Of a stretch of DNA of 64,000 nucleotides, positions 59,649 through 64,000 are shown in pieces (position 1 is the stretch's first letter; each line of letters opens with the position of its first letter). Below the pieces are notes generated by a model, which was not told where the DNA came from, did no database searches, and was given only the letters and a program-made list of their open reading frames with translations. This stretch comes from Paenibacillus sp. HWE-109 (GTDB lineage: Bacteria > Bacillota > Bacilli > Paenibacillales > NBRC-103111), in assembly GCF_022163125.1 (NCBI RefSeq), contig NZ_CP091881.1, forward strand, positions 4,836,001 through 4,900,000. The letters run 5' to 3'. Both the position numbers and the translations under genes were made by a program.

Positions 59649-62600
59649 TTAATTAATCAATTTCAAATATTGCATCGCTTGTTTGATAAGCACCGCAGCC
59701 TCTGCGCGAGTGGCTGCCTCTTGCGGAGCGAAGGTTGTTGCTGTTTTCCCATGAACCAGACCTTTGCTAGTGGCTTCCGCTACCGCGCTGCGGGCGTAAT
59801 CAGATAACTGGTCTTGATCGGCAAATTGGGTATTCGTCACTGCCTCCGGTTGCGTGTCTCCCTGAACGAGATGGACAGCTTTCATCATCATGGCGACCAT
59901 CTGCTCTCTCGTAATCAGTTGATCCGGGTTGAATCGACCTTCACCTACACCTTGAACCAAGCCATACTTCGCGGCTGTACCTACTTCTGATGCATACCAC
60001 TGGGTAGCGGCAACATCTGTAAATACATTTGGCGTCGTCTCTGTCGGCAATCCAAGCCCTCTTACGAGAAGAGCTGCAAACTGAGCCCGAGTGACTTGCA
60101 TCTCCGGCGTATACGTATGATCCGTTGTGCCATCGATCACCAACTTGGAAGCCAGGCTCTCAACATCTTTCTGCGCCCAGTGACCGTTCATATCGCCAAA
60201 TGTTTTCTTGTTCTGAACGATCGCATACAGGCTATTTGTATTTCGGGTTATGGTTGCTTCTGTTTTTCCGTTCTTCACACTGAACACCGATGGCACAAAC
60301 TTCAGCTCTCCTGTGATCGGGTCGTAAACGACCGCAGTCGCAGTTGAAGAATCTTGAATGGTGTCGTCTACTTTCATCACACGTGTAATAAAACGGTTGG
60401 CAAAGTTCGTAATTTCAACTTCTTTATCCTTGGCTTTCAGAATCACTTTGAAATCGATCATATCGCTTACGCGTTTCATACCATTCTCTGAGAGGGATTG
60501 ATCAAATTGCTGTTCGTGCTGGCTTTTCGCTTTATCCATGCGAATGATCAGCACTGCGCCTTCGGTATTAACCACGCTCGCAACATCTTCACGGTTCAGG
60601 ATGGACAGTGGCAGGTTATATGATCCCAAATGATTTCTTAGGGTCAGGACCGTTCCTTTATTTACTTTAAGACTGTTATACAAAATATCAAGCGGCAACT
60701 GTACGGCGTTCCTTTCATACTCGCCAGACATCTCGAAATTGAGGATTGAGCTGCTTGCAGCTTTAAGATCTGCTAATTTCTCCGCGAGTCGTTCACGATT
60801 GATAATTGCCGTAATCGCTGTTTGACTTTCTTGCACAGGCTCGATCCTAAGTTCCGTATCCTTGGGTACATACTTAGTTGGATCTTCTTTCACTGGGGCT
60901 GTGATTGGATTGCCAGAACCGGAACCGGAACCAGTGCCAGGGTTGGAAGTGTCATTTTGTCCGCTGATTGTTATCATGATTTCCCCGCGAACCCCCGAAC
61001 CGTCCACTGCACCTGCAACAACTTTCACGGTCCCATTCTTCACAGCCATTAGCACCCCGGATTGATTCATGATCGCTTTATCCGTTGCCGTGTCATTAGC
61101 TTCATAAACAGCCCATGTCACAGACGGATTCGTCGCATGAACCGGAAGCACTGCTGCACTTATTGAAAGGCTTCCGCCCTTCACGTTAATAGCTGTCGAT
61201 GCGCTTGTGATGTTGATCGACGCCACTTTCACAGGATCAGTGCCTGGATCGATAATATCCGTTTGACCGCTTAGGGTAATTACCTTTTCCCCATGAACAC
61301 CGGAACCATCCGCTGCCGTTGCTACTACTTTCACGACGCCGTCTTTCACAGCCGTCAACCATCCGTTTGCGCCCATGATCGCTTTATCCGTTGCCGTCGT
61401 AGCATCATTTTCGTATACAGCCCATGTGACAGACTTGTTCGTTGCATTCGCAGGAAGCACTGCTGCGTCTAATTGAAGGCTTCCACCCTTCGTATTAATG
61501 ATGGACGACGCGCTGGTGACAATGACCGACAGAACATGAACCGTCGCATGTTCAACTTTGGAAGCCTCAAACACTTGCAATGCAGCGTTCAAAGCAGTCG
61601 TTGCTTGTTCGAATTCCTCTTGGGTAGCAGAGTGATTGTCTGCAACCGACTGCGCGTCGTTTATGGCTGTCTGCAACGCTTGTTTCGAGCCTGTGCCATA
61701 ATTGCCGGCAGCCGATCCTTCCACGGCGGCATCGTGTTTTGCTTGGGCATTCGCGATCAACGCGACAAGCGCCGCTTTGTGCGCATTTTCCGATACCGTT
61801 ACGTTAGCAACTGCATGTAACGCAGTTCCCGCTACCGTTCCGGTTACGCTAAAGCTGCCAGCTTGCTCATACTTGGCAGGATCGATCGATTCCCATTGAA
61901 CCGATTTTTGTTGCGTCGTCGCATCGCTGTATTTAACCGTTACGACCGCCGGCAACTCCGGTTCGGTTCCGATAGGCGTTGCTACAGCTACAGGCATGAT
62001 TTCGGTAATTGCAGTTGCAGTGTTCCACTTGGCGTACAACGTCATGTTCGTACTTGGAACCGTATCCACAGCAAAATTCCATGCTTGAGTGAGCGCCGTA
62101 TCCTTATACCAGTCGACAAATGTGTAGCCTGCTCTCGTTGGTGCTGCCGGAGCTGCAATCTTCAATCCTTCATCTGTAACGATAGACGTGACTGCGCTGC
62201 CTCCATTACTGTTAAAGCTTACGGTCGAAGTTGTCGTAATGAACTTCCACTGCTGGTTTAGACTGCCATTGTCGTACCATTGGAGCGCTAATGCACCATC
62301 TGCAGTTGATCCACCATCGAGATCAAGAAACTTACCACTGTTGCGATTCTTGATTTTAAAGTATCCGTCGCCGGCATCAACCAACTGCCACTGTTGGTTC
62401 TTCTCTCCATTGTCCGGCCATTGTATATTTTGAGCACCATCAGCCGTTGAACCCCCACTAATATCCATCATCTTGCCACTGTTCACATTTTTAATCTTAT
62501 AGTATCCGTTGCCTGTAGCGATAACCTGAAATTTCTGGCTTGTCAATCCGCTAAAGGTTCGCTGTTCAATTTTTGCACCATCTGCTGTCGAATTGCCTTC

Positions 62601-64000
62601 TACAGTCAAAGGTTTATTACTATTTCTACTGACGATTTGATAAGTTTTAGTTAAATCAATAGGTGCTTGAGGAATCTCTCCTGAAAACGTAAGTTTAACG
62701 ACATAAGCATCCGCAGTATACGGTTGAGTTGGCATCGTAATCTTCAAGCCCGAAGTATCTTGTGTACGGGTTGGAAGATTAATATAGCTGCCTGCTGTTT
62801 CACCCAGCAATTGAACATTTGTTAATGTGCTTAAGTTCATACTCGTACTAAGTGATGTAATATTTAATTGAGAGCCCGGCCAGCCCAATACTGTAGCATA
62901 TAGTGTATTATTAGCTTTGTTTCTTGTAAAACGAATGTCTGTATTAGTTCCTGCTACAGGGGTAACAAACATTCCGCCTCCCATACTAGTAGGCCCTTCT
63001 CCATATGTTGTCCAAGGACGCGTAGAATAGATCGACTCACCAAATTTCTTGAGATAGTCACCCATACCCAGCAAAATATCCTTTTGTGCTTGAGGGATTG
63101 TACCATCCGCCATTGGCGAAATATTCAAGAGCATATTCCCATTTTTACTAACTCGGTCTATTAAAGAATGCAGCATGGCTTGACGTGAATAATATGCTAT
63201 GCCATTTGTATAAGACCAGCTTGAACTGCTGAGCGCATCATCCGTTAACCAATATGGGGTAACAATCTCTGCAGGTCCACCTCTTTCATAATCAACCACT
63301 TCACCATTTGTGTTAAAAGCAGGATCATGTATTTTATATGTGGCCACCACTTCTTTGTTCCAATCAATTGCTTTATTGTAATAGTAGGATAAAAAATTTA
63401 AACGCTGTGTTTCAGCCACTTTATTCACATCAAAATCTTGCCATAAAATATCCGGTTGATAACCATCGATAACTTCTTTTAATTTATCATACCAGAGTTG
63501 GTCTTCTTGCTCTTTCGGCAATTTACCATAAAGCTTTTGTAGCGAAGTCGTGCTCGGAGTTGGGGCATACTCATAAAATCCATTAAAATTATATGCATGA
63601 TGCATGGCTGCTAATAGTTTCATGTCTTTTGCACGAATGGCTGTTGCAAATAGACCTAACAGATCAAGCTTTGGTCCAGTTTGTACTGAATTCCATTCAT
63701 TCACTGTACTGTTCCACATCGAATAACCGTCATGATGCTCCGCAACTGGACCAGCAAATTTCGCACCCGCATCCGCAAAAAGTTGGGCCCATTCATTGGG
63801 ATCAAAATTACCGCCTGCAGATTTCAATTTAGGTGCAAATTGTCGGAATACACCTGATTTATCGTATCCGCCAGTAATAAATTTATCATATGGAAATTCA
63901 GTCGTTGTACCAAACGTATTGTTATGGTAGCTATTAACGTAGTAATTAGGAATATACATATTTCTACCGTACCATTCATTGTCAAATGCGGGTACACTAA
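59649..64000 (-). CDS. Giant SLH-anchored GH29 alpha-L-fucosidase (5' end outside window)
   Basis: At least 1449 residues, open to the window edge. Visible order: GH29 catalytic domain (residues 1-430 of the visible part; AEHHDGYSMWNS, and candidate nucleophile Asp in ILWQDFD at bases 63435-63437); ricin-type lectin domain of three QXW-like units (YKIKNVNSGKMMDISGGSTA); a Listeria-Bacteroides-type repeat; a Big_4-like domain; a FIVAR helical domain (KAALVALIANAQAKHDAAVEG); two near-identical Big_2 domains; a Gly/Ser linker; a beta-rich segment; and three SLH repeats at the C-terminus. GH29 enzymes are retaining fucosidases for alpha-1,3/4 and other links. The upstream residues SVPAFDNEWYGRN confirm that the frame continues. 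Surface-bound removal of fucose is the likely role. Confidence 0.93.
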   Translation of the reverse strand, partial: SVPAFDNEWYGRNMYIPNYYVNSYHNNTFGTTTEFPYDKFITGGYDKSGVFRQFAPKLKSAGGNFDPNEWAQLFADAGAKFAGPVAEHHDGYSMWNSTVNEWNSVQTGPKLDLLGLFATAIRAKDMKLLAAMHHAYNFNGFYEYAPTPSTTSLQKLYGKLPKEQEDQLWYDKLKEVIDGYQPDILWQDFDVNKVAETQRLNFLSYYYNKAIDWNKEVVATYKIHDPAFNTNGEVVDYERGGPAEIVTPYWLTDDALSSSSWSYTNGIAYYSRQAMLHSLIDRVSKNGNMLLNISPMADGTIPQAQKDILLGMGDYLKKFGESIYSTRPWTTYGEGPTSMGGGMFVTPVAGTNTDIRFTRNKANNTLYATVLGWPGSQLNITSLSTSMNLSTLTNVQLLGETAGSYINLPTRTQDTSGLKITMPTQPYTADAYVVKLTFSGEIPQAPIDLTKTYQIVSRNSNKPLTVEGNSTADGAKIEQRTFSGLTSQKFQVIATGNGYYKIKNVNSGKMMDISGGSTADGAQNIQWPDNGEKNQQWQLVDAGDGYFKIKNRNSGKFLDLDGGSTADGALALQWYDNGSLNQQWKFITTTSTVSFNSNGGSAVTSIVTDEGLKIAAPAAPTRAGYTFVDWYKDTALTQAWNFAVDTVPSTNMTLYAKWNTATAITEIMPVAVATPIGTEPELPAVVTVKYSDATTQQKSVQWESIDPAKYEQAGSFSVTGTVAGTALHAVANVTVSENAHKAALVALIANAQAKHDAAVEGSAAGNYGTGSKQALQTAINDAQSVADNHSATQEEFEQATTALNAALQVFEASKVEHATVHVLSVIVTSASSIINTKGGSLQLDAAVLPANATNKSVTWAVYENDATTATDKAIMGANGWLTAVKDGVVKVVATAADGSGVHGEKVITLSGQTDIIDPGTDPVKVASINITSASTAINVKGGSLSISAAVLPVHATNPSVTWAVYEANDTATDKAIMNQSGVLMAVKNGTVKVVAGAVDGSGVRGEIMITISGQNDTSNPGTGSGSGSGNPITAPVKEDPTKYVPKDTELRIEPVQESQTAITAIINRERLAEKLADLKAASSSILNFEMSGEYERNAVQLPLDILYNSLKVNKGTVLTLRNHLGSYNLPLSILNREDVASVVNTEGAVLIIRMDKAKSQHEQQFDQSLSENGMKRVSDMIDFKVILKAKDKEVEITNFANRFITRVMKVDDTIQDSSTATAVVYDPITGELKFVPSVFSVKNGKTEATITRNTNSLYAIVQNKKTFGDMNGHWAQKDVESLASKLVIDGTTDHTYTPEMQVTRAQFAALLVRGLGLPTETTPNVFTDVAATQWYASEVGTAAKYGLVQGVGEGRFNPDQLITREQMVAMMMKAVHLVQGDTQPEAVTNTQFADQDQLSDYARSAVAEATSKGLVHGKTATTFAPQEAATRAEAAVLIKQAMQYLKLIN

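Overview
The window looks like a piece of chromosome from an endospore-forming Bacillota, most likely Paenibacillus or a close relative in Paenibacillaceae. The grounds are two adjacent sets of spore germinant-receptor genes, a YjcZ-type sporulation peptide, several giant secreted enzymes ending in three S-layer homology (SLH) repeats, YesM/YesN-type two-component signalling beside sugar ABC transporters, strong AAGGAGG ribosome binding sites and moderate GC. No rRNA, tRNA, CRISPR array, insertion sequence or prophage was seen. The first and last genes are cut by the window edges.

Region 1 (1-13 kb) is mostly housekeeping: the C-terminal half of an M3 oligopeptidase, a LapA-like membrane protein, a DUF92 membrane protein, a GAF/HD-GYP signalling protein, a fumarylacetoacetase-fold hydrolase, a CapA-type phosphoesterase, a small metallophosphoesterase, an O-methyltransferase and a THUMP-domain rRNA methyltransferase. 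After an 850-base gene-free stretch holding a long intergenic repeat come a short unknown protein, a Gfo/Idh-type oxidoreductase, a YjcZ-like peptide and a translationally coupled pair (secreted EF-hand protein plus HupE/UreJ-like membrane protein).

Region 2 (13-21 kb, minus strand) is a seven-gene germinant-receptor block in transcription order A-C-D-B-A-B-C. Region 3 (21-32.5 kb) has two tandem paralogous giant cell-surface metallophosphoesterases (chitobiase-like, phosphoesterase, LamG, F5/8-type, cadherin-like repeats, SLH). Debris of further copies and recurring terminator hairpins lie around them.

Region 4 (32.8-41.5 kb, minus strand) reads as a phosphonate operon. It encodes an aminoethylphosphonate-type ABC transporter, a DeoR-type regulator, phosphonoacetaldehyde hydrolase (phnX), 2-aminoethylphosphonate transaminase (phnW), alanine dehydrogenase (ald) and an MgtC-like protein. 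PhnW converts pyruvate to alanine and Ald can return it to pyruvate, so the operon closes its own amino-group cycle. A consensus sigma-A promoter with repeated A/C-rich motifs sits in front. Divergently there is a YraQ/YcgQ-type permease pair.

Region 5 (44-64 kb) is a glycan-degradation locus. It holds a sugar ABC transporter with a SurA/PrsA-like lipoprotein, a secreted fusion of a parallel beta-helix with a GH59 galactosidase-like domain, a cytoplasmic GH95 alpha-L-fucosidase, a YesM/YesN two-component system whose kinase carries an apparent one-base frameshift, and a giant SLH-anchored GH29 alpha-L-fucosidase. Together they suggest use of fucosylated, galactose-bearing polysaccharides at the cell surface, followed by import and intracellular defucosylation.
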